A stretch of 64,000 nucleotides of DNA. It comes from Clostridium sp. OF09-36. Its GTDB lineage: Bacteria > Bacillota > Clostridia > Lachnospirales > Lachnospiraceae. The stretch lies in contig NZ_QUMD01000006.1 of the NCBI RefSeq assembly GCF_003481985.1, positions 62,001 to 126,000 on the forward strand, in the 5' to 3' direction. Of this stretch, positions 35,201 to 48,701 are shown one piece after another. The position numbers and the translations under genes were made by a program. Each line of letters opens with the position of its first letter. The first letter of the stretch is position 1. Under the pieces are notes generated by a model. That model worked only from the letters and a program-made list of their open reading frames with translations, had not been told where the DNA came from and did no database searches.

Positions 35201-38200
35201 AAGGTAGATCTTGCGTCAGACTCCAATGCGACCTATGTGGCGTATGTAGAATTTACTAAGCAAAGGGAAGAGGGTGATCTGACTGTATCCGGAAGTGATG
35301 ATCCGGACATTTCCCTTTATGCGCAGCTTTCAGGATCTGGTAAAGAATTGTTTGAAAGTGCCTACAGCACGGCAAAGGGTTCACCGAGCGTGGGCGTACT
35401 TATTACACCAGGACCGGCGGATCATTTTAGTCACTGCAATGATGAAGATGGCTGCGGAAATATGTGGCGTATCTATGATCACCGGACAGAGGGCGAAATC
35501 CATATCAATAAGCGGGATTTGGATCTGGAAAATGGGGCAAACGACGCATATGATTCCTATGGAGATACCCAGGGAGATGCCACATTAGAAGGAGCTGTGT
35601 ATGGCCTGTTTGCAGCAGCGGATATTATTCATCCGGACGGAAAAACGGGAATCGTTTATATGGCAAATGATCTGGTGGCAGTCACGACAACGGATAAAAA
35701 TGGCGATGCTTCGTTTATGGCCTTTACGGAAGCACCAGGAATGATCTATGACTATGAAGAGGGTAAGATCGTGGACCGTGGCCAGGGCTGGAATGCAGCA
35801 TCTCCACAAAATCTCTATGATCATGCAGAAGCATACGATGAGTATACGGCGGACGCAGATGTGGTAAGGACTTATCCGGATTACAAACTGGCGAATGGAA
35901 ACTGCTGGATTGGAAGACCGCTGATCCTGGGGGATTATTACGTAAAGGAATTGACCCGCTCTGAGGGATATGAATTGTCGATTGGAAACCGAATGCAGCA
36001 GCAAACCAATCTGGGCCAGGATGTAAATGCGGGAGTTCCAGGCGATTTGACCGGTTACGCTGGAATTGTGGGAATCCTTACCGCGGAGGAACAGATCAGT
36101 GATGAGTCGACTGGAGATGTGGAAGATCCTGATTACAACCAGTTGTTTTTTACAGCTGAAAGTGAAAAAACAGGGGATTCGGGATTTGATCTTGTATTTC
36201 GAAATCTGCCGGAGGGAGCAAAACTTTACCGGAAGGACAGTATTTCTACGACGAAAGAGGTAGAGGCCGGTACGGGTATCTATGATGAAGTGCCAGTCAA
36301 AAATATTTTTGGCCTGCCGGAGTATGTTGTGGCGGAAAACGACCATCAGTACCCGAAATATAATGCAGATGGAAGCATTAAAACCAAAACGACCAATGTG
36401 AATTTTACTGCGAAAAACGTAATCCGTGTGACCCGAAAAGGTTGGATCCTGCGAAAGTTACGGATGTAATCCTGGCATCTGTGCCAGGAATGTCTGATGA
36501 TGAACTTCTTTTAAGACTCGCATCTGTACCAGATGTGGATAATGACTTTGCGCTTCTTAAAATCAAGGTGGAGCAGGCGCTTCGCACAAATGGAAAAAGC
36601 TCACCGAACTATAAAAGAAGCGGAGTTACAGCTTATTCGAGCATGGATGAATTGGTATTCGACCGCGGTGTATGGGAAGGTGAGACAGATACCTATGGTA
36701 TATCCGGTGTCAGCGCTGGAAGCGCAGCTGATAAAACGGTATGCGGTTCTCCTCTTGTAACATTGACGATCAATAAGGAAGGAACAGACGGAGACGCAGT
36801 ATCGTTATCTTCACTGATTGTTTCTATTCTGGATTATTACAATACCCATGATTATTACAATTATGGTGGAGTAGATTATATCAAAGAAAATGCGGACAGC
36901 TGGACGGTCGGTTTATACGCAAACCGGACCAATTATCCGATGCTCTTTTATGTTCCGGCAGACGGTTCTTCAGGGGATGCGATATTTTACCGGGTAGCAA
37001 GTATGCCGGCAGACCACAGCATGCGGCCAAGAGCTATTTATGTTGCATACGGCGAGGATGCCATTTATGATCCCCGCGGTGAAATGAAGAATTTTTCCAC
37101 GAACGAGGACGGCACCGTCAATGCGATCCTTTCTCCCGCTGTACAGGCAGATGAGAACGGGGATATCGTGAATGGTGTCGTAACCGAAACTGAATTTTAT
37201 AAAACCGGGGAAACACCTCTGGATAAAAATGGCATTAAAATTCCGAAGGTAACCTATGTGGAGCGGACAGAAAAGATTTCCGTGGAAGTAAATGAATGCA
37301 AGTGGACGGAGATCCCTCTCACAAAGGAAGGTAATGTGTGGATTGCCCATCAGACTGGTAATTATACGGATGGATATGGAGCGGAGCATAATGACGAGGC
37401 AGCAGCACGTTATGAGTATACGCTGAAACTTCCATCCCGGTTCATTTCACTGACTGAGCAGGATTGCACAGATTTTGGAATTTCAAAAGAACTTGCCGGC
37501 ATTCAGGTTGGTAGCGCCTCCTATTATCTGGCAAAAGGTTCCAGCGTAAAAGCATACCTTAACTATCGCAGCCTTTTAGTAGGCCAGGAAAATTCTTATG
37601 TACAATCGGTGGCCCTTGATTATCCGGTCCAGGACTATGTATTTCAGGATGGGGCAGAACGGCCGGGGACGAACACCAGAAAGGAACCTGTAGGTGTAGA
37701 AGAGAGGATCATCAGTCAGCAGATCAAAGTAACAAAAACGATTGATGAGAAGAGTTACCGCAATACGAACTCCTACAGTGAAGTCCATGAGGACTGGTGG
37801 AGTCGCTTATTTGGTAACCATGAAGGGAATGGAGCATCGGACCATTCGGCGAAAAAGCTTGATAATTTCCGTTTCAAAACTTATTTGAAGTCAAATCTGG
37901 AAGCATTGTACCGGAATGAAAATGGAGAAATTGTATGGCAGGACCGTATGGGAACTGACCGGACGGATGCTGAGCAGCTTGCCGCAAATAAAGCATTTCC
38001 AATGCTGGTCAATAAGATCTATACAAAGGTCCCTCATCAGACGGATCCGCTGTTTAAAAATTCCAATGATGCAGTGATTGCCAATACGGCTCTTTATGAT
38101 TACCATAATGGTCTGATCAGTGATGAGGCAAACACGGGCTATACGAGACTGCTGGAAACGGCAAACTATCTGGTTGAAGACAGTGACAGCACAAGTACGG

Positions 38201-41200
38201 TCAAAAATTACAATTATGAGAAGTTTTTTGATGCGATCAGCGTTTCTAATGGAGATAAATGGGATGAAAATCATCCGACCTACACAAGTTATAAGCCGAT
38301 TGGAAATCTCATAAACCGTACCGAAGAGCAGCTGGATAATGCCAGGGTATCTGACCGGGTGCGTCAGTTTGCAATCAGCTGGTACCTGGATGATGAGGTA
38401 AAAAAACTGGTGCAGGAGGTAGACGCAGGTACTGGAGAGAAGAAGGCCAGTGCTGGTGCGACGGCATACAGTGAAGAAACGTATGATCTGGCACTCCGCC
38501 AGGCCATTAAAAAAGCAGAAAATTATTTGAAGCCGTTCTTTGCGTATGATCTTGATGAGCTTTACGCAATTCACTGGGATAGCGAGGCAAACGGAGGCAG
38601 CGACCATGATACAACAACACTGGCTGCCAATACGATTTATGGAGATAAAGATCTTTCAAAAGACGGTGGATATGCCTATGGGTTATCGAAATATTTACCG
38701 TATGGAATCTATGTGGTGGCAGAGCAGCAGCCGCATGTTGATGAACTGAAGGATTTTAAAAACCGGCATTATCAGATTGATCAGCCAAGGGAAGTAACTT
38801 TGCCGAGTGTGTATGCATCTTATGATGCATCACAGGAAACTCCGGAAACACTCAATTCTTTCTATAATTATGGCCGGGCTGATTCCATGCAGCAGCTGGA
38901 ACAGAAATATCAGATCCGGTTTGGTGAGGAGGACCATAAGATCCAGGCCCATAATCATCATGGGGATTTTGAAGTTTATAAGTATGGCCTTGATCTAAAT
39001 GAGATCACAAATGGGGTTCGGGCAGAAGCCGGTAACTATTTTGCATTGACGCAAAGCCCATGGCGGCCGCTGAAAAATTATTATAATCCGGAAAATGATC
39101 GTTCTGCTGCCGAAGTTACCTATTATCTGACAGAGGGACAGAGCGGCAGAAAAGGAATTTCAGAAAATTACCGGTATAGTTCCCTGTCTGAAGATGCGGG
39201 ACTTTCCGATGACGTTCCATATCCGGGTGCGGATATTACGGCAGATAACCGGTTAGGAATCCAGTACCGGGATCATGTTGCAACGATGACAGGAATGCAG
39301 ACAGCTTATGACGGGAAATATGCTGCCATGCTGGTTCCGTATAGCGTGGTTGCATCAACGGATGAACAGGCAGAGGTGACAGATGAAGAGCCGACTCAGG
39401 GAGGAAACGCAACATATCGGGGATTTGCTTACGATAAGTTTGTGAACCGCTTCTTTACGGCAAAGCTTAGAATAGAAAAGATTGACTCAGAAACCCATGA
39501 GAATATCCTTCACGACGGTGCACTTTTCAATCTGTATGCGGCATCCCGTGATGACAGTGAGAGTGGTCAGGGAACCGTAAAATTTACGACAGAACCCACG
39601 CAGTTTACCGGAACAAAAGAATTCTTAACGGCAATGGGGGCTATCGACATCCGGCCGATTGCAAAAGGCCGGATTGCAAGGTGGATTGATCGCATTACCG
39701 GAAAAGAGAATGGCATCGGTGATCTGTATAGTGGCACCGTGCCGGAGGGCACACCGACCTGCAGTGAGGATGAGCAGATTGTCCTGGGAGATGAATACGG
39801 GAATAAGACTGTAGCCTTTAAAACCTATTCAACAACCAGGGACGGCCTGATGCGGGATGAGATGACAGACACGGGATCTTCTTATCAGGACCAGAATGTC
39901 GGTTATTTGGAGCTGCCGCAGCCTTTAGGCGTGGGTGTTTATGTCCTGGCGGAAGTGGATCCGCCAGCCGGATACGCGCGGAGTAAGCCAATCGCGATCG
40001 AGGTTTACAGCGACAAGATCACTTATTATAAGGAAGGAGCAAAGGATAATCGGGTCCTGGCAGTCGTTTATGAGGATGATGCGGACCACCAGACAACCAA
40101 TGCAAACAAACCGGAAGACAAAGTAAACGTGGCGCAGGTCTATGTGGAGAATACTCCGATCCGGTTGGAGGTTGAAAAGGTAAAAGAATCCTCTGCAGAG
40201 AAAGCCAATACAACGGCGGACAAGACGGTCAGCTATAAGATTTCCGGTCGTGTGGATAGAAAATACAGCGAGATCGGAAAAAATCCGGACCTGGTTTATG
40301 CGTACCGGGATGGAAAATATTTAGGATATGCATGGCAGAAAGGAACCCTGGAGTATTTAGAGGAACGCAAGGCAGCAGGAGAACAGGTGGAAATTGTCTA
40401 TTCCCACGGAACATTTGCGGGCTATGGATATGTTACCAGAACTCTTGAAACTGCAGATGATGAAAATGGCTACGTAGCAGGGGCATTGATGACATTGTTT
40501 GATGCAATTCCTGTAGAACGCTCTGGATTTGAGGGAGATGAGACTTATAAAGGACTGAAGATTGAAAGAAATCTCACGAACAATATCACCAGAATGTATA
40601 TCGAGCAGGGGTATGCCGGCGAAAAGGTAGAGTTTGTTCGTGAAAAGGATGAAGCAGGTAAAGAACTGGAAGTAACTTTCCCGGTCGGCATTGACAAGGA
40701 CGGAAACTCCATTTCAGCTACCGGCGGAGTATGGTCTGCGGTTACGTTGCAGCGGCCGGATACAGATATTTTATATTATGACCTGGATGGACTGGATCCA
40801 TATCAGGAGCGCTATATTGACGGACAGTTCATTACCTATGTGTATGACAGAATGCACAAACTGACGCCTGTGGAAGAGGCAGAACGGGACCGCAGAAATT
40901 TCGCAAAGAGTGACAGCGATCATTCAATGTATGTCTTTAAGAATGGAGTTCCGTATTTAGAGATTACAGAAGGCGATTTTACAAGGGTAAAATACCGTAA
41001 GAATGATAAGCAGCTTGAAGTGGAGGCAGGCACCAAAATCTATCATTTGGATAAAGACGGGTACCGCGATGCTTTGGTTGATCCGGCAACAGGAATGGCA
41101 TATATCGAAGAATACTGTGAAGACGGAACGGTAAGAATTTTGGTATGGCCAGTCAACGTAAGGAAGGATGAATTTGGAAATGTGATTGCTCGTGATAAGG

Positions 41201-44200
41201 TTACGACTTCCCGTATTGCTACGGTGGGCGAAAATAAGGACGGCTATGCAGAGGATGAAACGCTGGATGTGGTAAATAATTCCACCGCGGAGATACCGGA
41301 TGCGGATAAACCGTCGTATACCCATACGGAGTCCGGCCATATTACTGGAACCTGGAAAGGAAATGGGGAGCAATCACACGAAGAGAGTAGCATTGAGCAG
41401 AACCGTTTTAAGCAGGATATGAATGGCTCTGTCCTGGTAGATGATAATAATGGTGATTTCTTAAATGAACTCAATCCAGTCTATGATGACCATGGTTTGG
41501 TTTTGTATTACCAGAGAAGTTCAGAAACCTACAAAAAGGGTGAGGATCTTTATGACCGAAATGGAGATTTTGTCAGACACCAGGATTCAGATAATCTGGA
41601 AGAATATAACCAGAATGCGTACCGCATCAATGAACACGATGAACTGTATGATTCTTCCTGGGATGAAGAGTCTCCGAACAGGAAAAATCTGTATCACAGG
41701 CTGGGTGAGGGATACATCCTTGAAAACACCTGGCTCAGCTCCGACAAGACTCCAAATGATCCATTCGATACGTTCCAAATGGACGGTCAGGCAGATGTTT
41801 TAAAACGCCTTCCGAGCGGAACCTATATTTTGGAGGAGTTAAAGGCACCGGAGGGGTATGTGAAGGGGCTGCCTAGCGGCATTACTGTTGCGGAGACGGG
41901 AGAACTTCAGCATGTTCAGATGGTTGACCGGACCACAAAGATTGAAATTAGTAAGATCCATGCGCCGCAGGATACCAAAATGACAGTTCTGGATATGGAC
42001 CATGAACATCCGGAAACGGGAGAGAAACCGTATGAGCGCGAGGTGGTGACTGGTGATATTGCTTCCTATACATACAGTTCTGTTCCTGGAGCAAAACTGG
42101 CGCTGTATCCGGCCAGACGGGTATATAGTGTGGATACGGAAAAATATCCAAAGGGATATTATATGGTAAAAACACAGGATACTCCACTGGTTTGGGAAGA
42201 TTCAAACAGTACTGCTTCCAATCCGGTATGGAATACTGCGGAGTGGGTAAGCGGAAATGAACCGGCCTATTTCGAGCGGATCCCGGCAGGAGATTATCTG
42301 CTGGAAGAGATTGAAACGCCGGAAGGTTTTGTGACAGCAGATCCAGTGGAAGTTACGATCGGTGATCAGTCAGAAGTTGAAATTGCCTGCATGAAGAATG
42401 ATACCACAAAGGTTGAGATTGAAAAATTCTTTACAGATGAGCATGGAGAAAAAGTCCAGCTGTCTGGAGCAGAATTTAGTCTCCAACAGGCAGTGGTAAA
42501 TGCAGAAGGTGAAATTATTTACGATGTGGATGGCACGCCGGTATATGATGCCCGTGTTCTGGCATCATTTAAGAGCGGCACCGTTGAGAATTATCAGAAT
42601 TTCCGCGATGCATTTGAAAAAGCGTATGCGTCCTATGGTGTGGATCTTTCACTGTTTGGCTGGAAGGAGAATGGACAGGAAAAATCTGCAACCGTCACAT
42701 CTAAAACAGTAATGGATGCGGCAAGCGCCGGAGGAAGTCATGACCGATTTGCAACGAAAGCACTCCTTACCATGATTACAAGCGACGGGGAGACTATACG
42801 CGTGGCAGTATCTGGCAATTTGCCGGAAACCGTCTTTGATTACCAGTTTGATTATCAGAAATTGGAGCATATAAATGCTTATGCGGATACCTACCTTACG
42901 GACAGAGGCACCAGAAGGATCAATGGCCTGCCTGCAGGGAAAAAGTATGTCCTTGTAGAAACCAAGGCTCCCGATGGATTTTTAAAAGCAGATGCCCAGG
43001 TGATCGTAGTGGAGAACCGGAAGGAGATCCAGCAGTATCACATCGAAGATCTGGCGGGGCAGATCTGGCTTTCTAAATCTGCTGTTGGTGTGACCGGGGA
43101 ACTGGCTGGTGCTGTCATGGCCCTGTATAGAGCAGATTTATCAGGAAATCTGAACCAGTCTGAGGAGTATCTGGTCAGCCAATGGGTAACCGGAGCGGAC
43201 GGCATTTATACAGTGACAGATAAAGTAAATGGCAGGATCCCGGAAGGATATCAGGTGGGAGATTTAAGGCTTCATATTGAAACGGGCCTGGCAGAAGGTA
43301 TCTATTATTTAGTAGAACTGTCAGCACCGGATTATTATACCTTAGCAGAACCGGTACGATTTGAGTATCATCTGGATGATTCGGTACAGACGATCCGGGC
43401 AGTCAATGAAGCGGTGAAAGGTGCGCTTTCTATCACCAAGACTGGAGAAGACGGTCAGGGACTTGCCGGAGCGACATTTGAGATCAAAGCCTATAAAGGG
43501 GATGAACTGGATGAGCCGGTTTCCACAAACATGATCTATGGAACAGAGGCAGTCATCATCGTGCAGGATCTTCCTGTTGGTGAGATGCAGCCAGATGGAA
43601 GCATCATTCCTTATACCTATACGTTACAGGAGATTGCAGCGCCGGAGGGTTATAGTGTAAATCCGGAAATCATCACCTGGCAGTTTGAGCCGAAACAGAG
43701 TGACGGCCAGAGCTTTGCCCATGAGACGGTAGTAATTCATCAGGAAAGCGTAAAGGATCAGAAGACCAGGCTGTATTTTAGTAAGCAGGACTTCGATGCT
43801 TTAGGGGATGACAATACAGAAGGTGCTTTTATAGATGGGGCAATTCTTTCCATTTATGAAGTGACAGGAAAAGATGAACACGATCAGCCTGTATATGATA
43901 AAGATGCACCGTTTACGACCTGGACCACCAGAAAATCGGAGAAGAGGCATGAGGTTATCGGACTTATTGCAGGGCATACCTATATTCTGGTGGAAGATGC
44001 TGCGCCAAATGGGTGGAATCTGATGAAGCCGGTACTGTTTACGGTATCCAGTGATGGAAGGAGTATCCAGGGCCTTTCTAACCAGATGGAGAGTATTGAA
44101 ATCCAACGGGTATCAAAGAATGATTATGAATTGGATACGATTAATCGTGATACCACAAGCATTGAGCAGGTAAAACTGAAGGGCCGTTATGTGACCCAGA

Positions 44201-47200
44201 TATATTATGAGTTGACGGACGCAAACAAAGACCTGGTAGAAAGCTGGATCGGTGTCGGCGAGAAACATGTGATAAGAAAACCGCTTTCTTCCGTGTCAGA
44301 AGGATCGGCCTATACCATTACAGAGTATTGCAGATATTCCGACGGAACCATTCTTGTGACGGATCGGTTCACCAAAACATTCTGGTTTGATGAAAATGAA
44401 GAGATTAAAATTCCAACCAGAGAAATTGACCGTGTAAATGTGACCTTATCTTATGCGGACGGAACCAAGATCACTGCGTTTCTTCCAGATGCGGACAATC
44501 AGGAAAAGCAAGTGAAAAATCCTCTGCAGAAAGATGATCTGGTAATAACCAGACTGTCTGCGGATGGCGCCAGTGCATTAGCGCCGGACCAGGCAATTTT
44601 TGAAAGAATCCGCGTGATCAACACGGATCATAAAAAGGCGGATATGGTATTAACCGTGACTGTCGATGCAGATACAAGCATCATTGATCCAGGAACAGGA
44701 ACTTTTGACGGAGAAAAACTGGTATTCCGTTTTGAGAGCGTGGCGCCAGGTGAAGCTGCATACGCTGCTTTTACAACACAGGTAAGTGGTGAGGCATCTA
44801 CGATTAAGGCAAAAGCAGAATATAAGGGAATTGTAAGGGAAACCCAGAAGACAGTGCCGGTATTAACTTATGGAAAGGTAGTATTGTTCAACGAACTTAC
44901 GGGATCCGGAAAGGAGAGGTATAAAGATCAGAAAACATCATTTAGGGTAAAACTCTATGACACATCGACAGGAAGGGAACTTTCAGGCACATATTCATAC
45001 AGCGGCAGCAGGACCGGCATGATAAAGAGTGGTGATACCATCAGCCTCTCTGGTAATGAATATGTCAAGATCGATCCGGGTTACTATAAAAATGTGACCT
45101 ATGAGATTGAAAAGATCGAGAATGGCCTGCACCATACGGAGAAAATGACGTCCGGAAGTGTAGATGCAACTCGCGGAAACGGAGCCAGATTTACCAGAAA
45201 TATTGAGGATACGGCGAAACGCACGATATTTAAGCCGGGAGAAACCTATGTGCTTATGGAAGAAACCGTATTCGCAAATGGGGACAGCCTTCCGACAAAT
45301 AAGATCAGTACAATTCTGGGCCAGTCTGTGAATGTTGAGGGCATTGCAGCCGCGGACCGGAAAACCAAAGTTATGATCTCAAAGACGGAAATTGGTGGTG
45401 GTAAAGAGCTTCCTGGCTGTGAAATGGAATTATACGATGAGGAAAATAACTTGATTCACAGCTGGACCAGCTCTGACGTAGCGGAAAGCCTTGAAGAATT
45501 CCTGGAACCGGGAAAGACCTATAGACTGGTTGAAAAAAGCCCGGCACCTGGATATTCCTATGCGGAAGATGTTACCTTTACCGTAAATGAGGATGGTACG
45601 GTGGACCGGGTGATCATGGTGGATAAGCCTACTCACATCGTGTTATCTAAAAAGAAGATCACAAACAGTGAGGAACTTCCGGGTGCGCTGCTTCAGGTCG
45701 TAGATAAGGACGGAAACGTAGTAGAGGAGTGGATCTCTACGGACCAGCCGCATGAAATCGTTGCAAAACTGGTAGTTGATGAGAGTTATGTGCTGCGAGA
45801 GGTTCGTCCGGCAGATGGTTGGGCCTATGCGGAAGATGTGCCGTTTAAGGTAAGTCATGACGGAACGGTCGATTATGTCAAAATGGAAGACAAGCCGACG
45901 CATGTTGTAATTTCCAAACAGGAGATTACGGGAAGCAAAGAGCTGCCAGGCTGTACGCTTCAGGTCATTGATAAGAATGGAAATGTGGTAGATGAGTGGG
46001 TTTCTACGGACCAGCCGCATGAAATTAAGGAGAAGCTGATCGCAGATGAGGAATATACACTACGGGAGGTTCGTCCGGCAGACGGTTGGGCCTATGCGGA
46101 AGATATTCAGTTTAAAGTAAGCCATGACGGAACGGTCGATCAGGTCAAAATGGAGGATAAGCCGACGCATGTGGTTGTATCCAAGAAGAAAATTACGGGA
46201 AAAGAAGAACTTCCGGGCTGTCATCTGGTGATAAAGGATAAGAATGGAAATGTGGATGAGTGGACCTCTTCGACGACACCACACGAAATCGTAGCAAAAC
46301 TGATTGCCGGAGAAACTTATACACTTATTGAGATCCGACCGGAAGATGGCTATTCGGTTGCGGAGAACATTGAATTTACGGTATCCAAAGATGGCAGCAT
46401 TGATATGGTGGAGATGTTCGATGATGTAACCCATGTAGAATTTGGCAAGGTAAATCCAAATGGCACGCTTCTTAGTGGCGGCCGGATACAGATCAAGGAT
46501 CTGTACGGAAATGTTCTGGTTGATTTCGTGCCAGACGGTACGGTTTACCGGATTGACGGTGTACTGAAGGCCGGAGAAACCTATGTCATTCATGAAGTAT
46601 CAGCCCTGGTGGATACCGGGTATCTGAGGATCAGGAGTTTATTATGCCACTGGGTCAGGAAACAAAAGAAATCCGATTCGTGAATTATGCAATCAGTAGC
46701 GGTGGCGGCGGAGGTGGCACACTCCGGGAAAACGTCAACTGTCCATTCGCAAGTACGATCCAGTAAACCAGATCGGCGTGGCCGGAGCAGAGCTTACTGT
46801 TTACAGTGTGGATGGAAGCCTGTACTTAAAAGGGATTACAGATGAGAGCGGATATCTGATATTTACTATGCCGACAGACGGAACCTATACATATCAGGAA
46901 ACAGAGGCACCGGCTGGATATTACCTGAACCCGACCGTGCAGTACCTGTATATTAAGGATGGTAAAGTAACCAATCCAGAAAATCGGACCTTGTATGATT
47001 ATCCAAATGTGGAGGTGATACTTGAAAAGAAAGATTCAGAAGACGGCACAGCGGTTCCAGATACGCTGCTTCAGGTGACTGATCCGGACGGCCAGGTGGT
47101 ATTTCATGGCAGAACGGATGAAACAGGAGAGTGCAAGGTTCTGGCCGGTAAGGCAGGAACTTACCGTATCGTGGAGATCGAGCCGGCAAACGGATATGAG

Positions 47201-47506
47201 CTGTCCGAAGCACCATGGCAGTTCCTTGTTTCATATGACGGAACCATCGCTGGGGAAACAACACTTTATAATGAAAAAACTGATAAAAAGGTTGGTATCG
47301 GGCGGATCTATGCGCATTATGAGAGCACGAATGGAAGCAGCGGATCCTATGGATTGGGTGTTCCAGACTGGCTGAAGCAACCGAAGGCAGGAGATACTAC
47401 AGATTCATTCAAATGGTATGTACTGGCAACCATCTTTGCGATAGGCGCAGGGGGACTGGTGCTTATCGGACGAAGGAAAGGAAAGAAAAAAGATGATGAG
47501 GCGTAG
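32222..47506 (+). CDS. giant SpaA/Cna-B cell-wall adhesin, about 5,095 residues (three frame breaks)
   Basis: It starts ATG behind AAAGGGAAAGAGAG with a signal peptide (1-38). A possible thioester-type N-domain (Cys in RQYCIDGMSPN) comes next, then a Ser/Asp/Glu-rich stalk at about 690-990. After that come at least a dozen SpaA/Cna-B domains, recognisable by a strand-A Lys (RIEKIDSET, IEVSK-type) and an EE.. or ETxAPEGY-type end (LEELKAPEGYV). Five near-identical repeats of 88-89 residues lie at 45364-46690. The C-terminus has QPKAGD, a membrane segment and RRKGKKK, a non-canonical sorting signal. Frames 32222-36469, 36442-46683 and 46778-47506 join if one base is added near 36436-36441, 46604 and 46724. 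Length then divides exactly. Expected role: surface adhesion. Confidence 0.85.
45364..46690 (+). repeat. tandem 89-residue SpaA repeats in the giant adhesin
   Basis: Repeat units begin at 45364, 45631, 45898, 46165 and 46429, spaced 267, 267, 267 and 264 bp. Units 2-4 share PTHVVxSK, ELPGC, GNVV(D/E)EW and REVRPADGWAYAED almost unchanged at DNA level, implying recent duplication. The 264-bp spacing reflects one lost Val codon in unit 4 (GNVDEW). Such arrays can change copy number by recombination. Confidence 0.85.
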
Positions 47507-48637
47507 ATATTTTAGCGCCTGATGTTTACGGCGGTACTGGTATTTGCCAGTCCCGCCGGGAAAACCATGGCGAGTCAGGTATCAGAAAACCAGACGCAGA
47601 ATACTACAGAGGATATGAATGCAGCGGTGTCTTCTGAAACGGAAAAGCAGGTCAGCGACGCAGATGATGCGATTACCACCGTGGAAGAAGTATTTGGAGA
47701 GCGGCCATATTATGGTCCGGGAGAGACCGACGGAAGTTATGTATATTATTCTCAGGTGTTTCCAAAGGATGCGGATCAGGATCCATATCTGCCAGAGGAA
47801 GAACATGTGGAAGGCAATGATACATACCGATTAGTGGATTATGAGGTGCAGGAACAAACTCTTTCCGGAAGAAAAAAGCATATCCAGGATACGTTGCTGC
47901 TGAAAGATTATGAAGGAATTGACGAGATCTCGGAAACTTATAAGGTAGAAATTGCAGATAATCCGTTTCAAACGGTAACCGATTATACGTTACCGGTTAC
48001 AGAGACAAAGCGGGTAAATGAACGCTGGGAAGATTCCTTTACGTTTGATATTGTCGTAGAACATGCGGACTCAGGACTATTCCAGATTGGAAATGAGGTG
48101 ATATCACTCAATCAGACAGCAGATCCGTTTGCGGGCAATGAGGGGCTTTTGTTAAAGCTGATCGGCGTGCCAAAGGACGCATACCAGATCGACCATACGG
48201 CCTGGGCCGGTAATATGTATGAGCAGAATGGGATTCTGTATCGGAACGCAGTTGCGTATGGGAAAAAGCTGGTTTACGATCTGGAAATTTCATATGAAGA
48301 TGTGATTACCCTGCCGGAAGAAGAGGGGTATCAGATCCGTGCACAGTATGAACTGCTGCCAAAGGATGCCTCTGTTATGCCGGAAAGCACATCAAAATCA
48401 TCGGGATCCAATCGCTGGGATTGGCTTAAAAACCTATGGGAAGAGATGATAAAGTTTCTGAAAAAGATAGCAGAAACTGTAAAAAAGCATCCGTACATTA
48501 CGGCGGTTGTATTTTTCCTATTGTTTATCGCAATCATATTATATCTCGCTGTCAGGCGCAGAACGAAAGATGCCGAAGAGCCTGAGCACGTTTCAAGTCG
48601 GTGGCATCGCGGCCCGAAACGTGGACGAAGAAGGTAG
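47493..48637 (+). CDS. surface-anchored membrane protein, adhesin partner (frame break near 47518)
   Basis: Adding one C at 47518-47519 joins MMRRRYFSA to the frame beginning MFTAVLVFASPAGKTMA, giving a normal signal peptide and a 381-residue protein. The body is soluble with a Glu-rich start and ends with a membrane helix (AVVFFLLFIAIILYLAV) and an Arg-rich tail (RRRTKD...RGRRR). The ATG at 47493 lies inside the last codons of the giant adhesin, so the two are translationally coupled. The role could be chaperone or membrane platform for the adhesin. No known family recognised. Confidence 0.65.
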
Positions 48638-48701
48638 ATTTAGCTGCGTATGGTGTCACAGCCATGCGCAGTTTTTTTTAAAAGAATTTAAGGAGGCTGT
48701 A

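Noticed and set aside
35585..36346. Minus-strand frame inside the giant adhesin gene
   Set aside because: The plus frame has SpaA-type sequence throughout; the antisense frame lacks start signals.
36430..36445. Programmed frameshifting in the giant adhesin
   Set aside because: No heptameric slippery site or downstream structure is evident, and similar one-base losses hit many unrelated genes, so an indel is the simpler reading.
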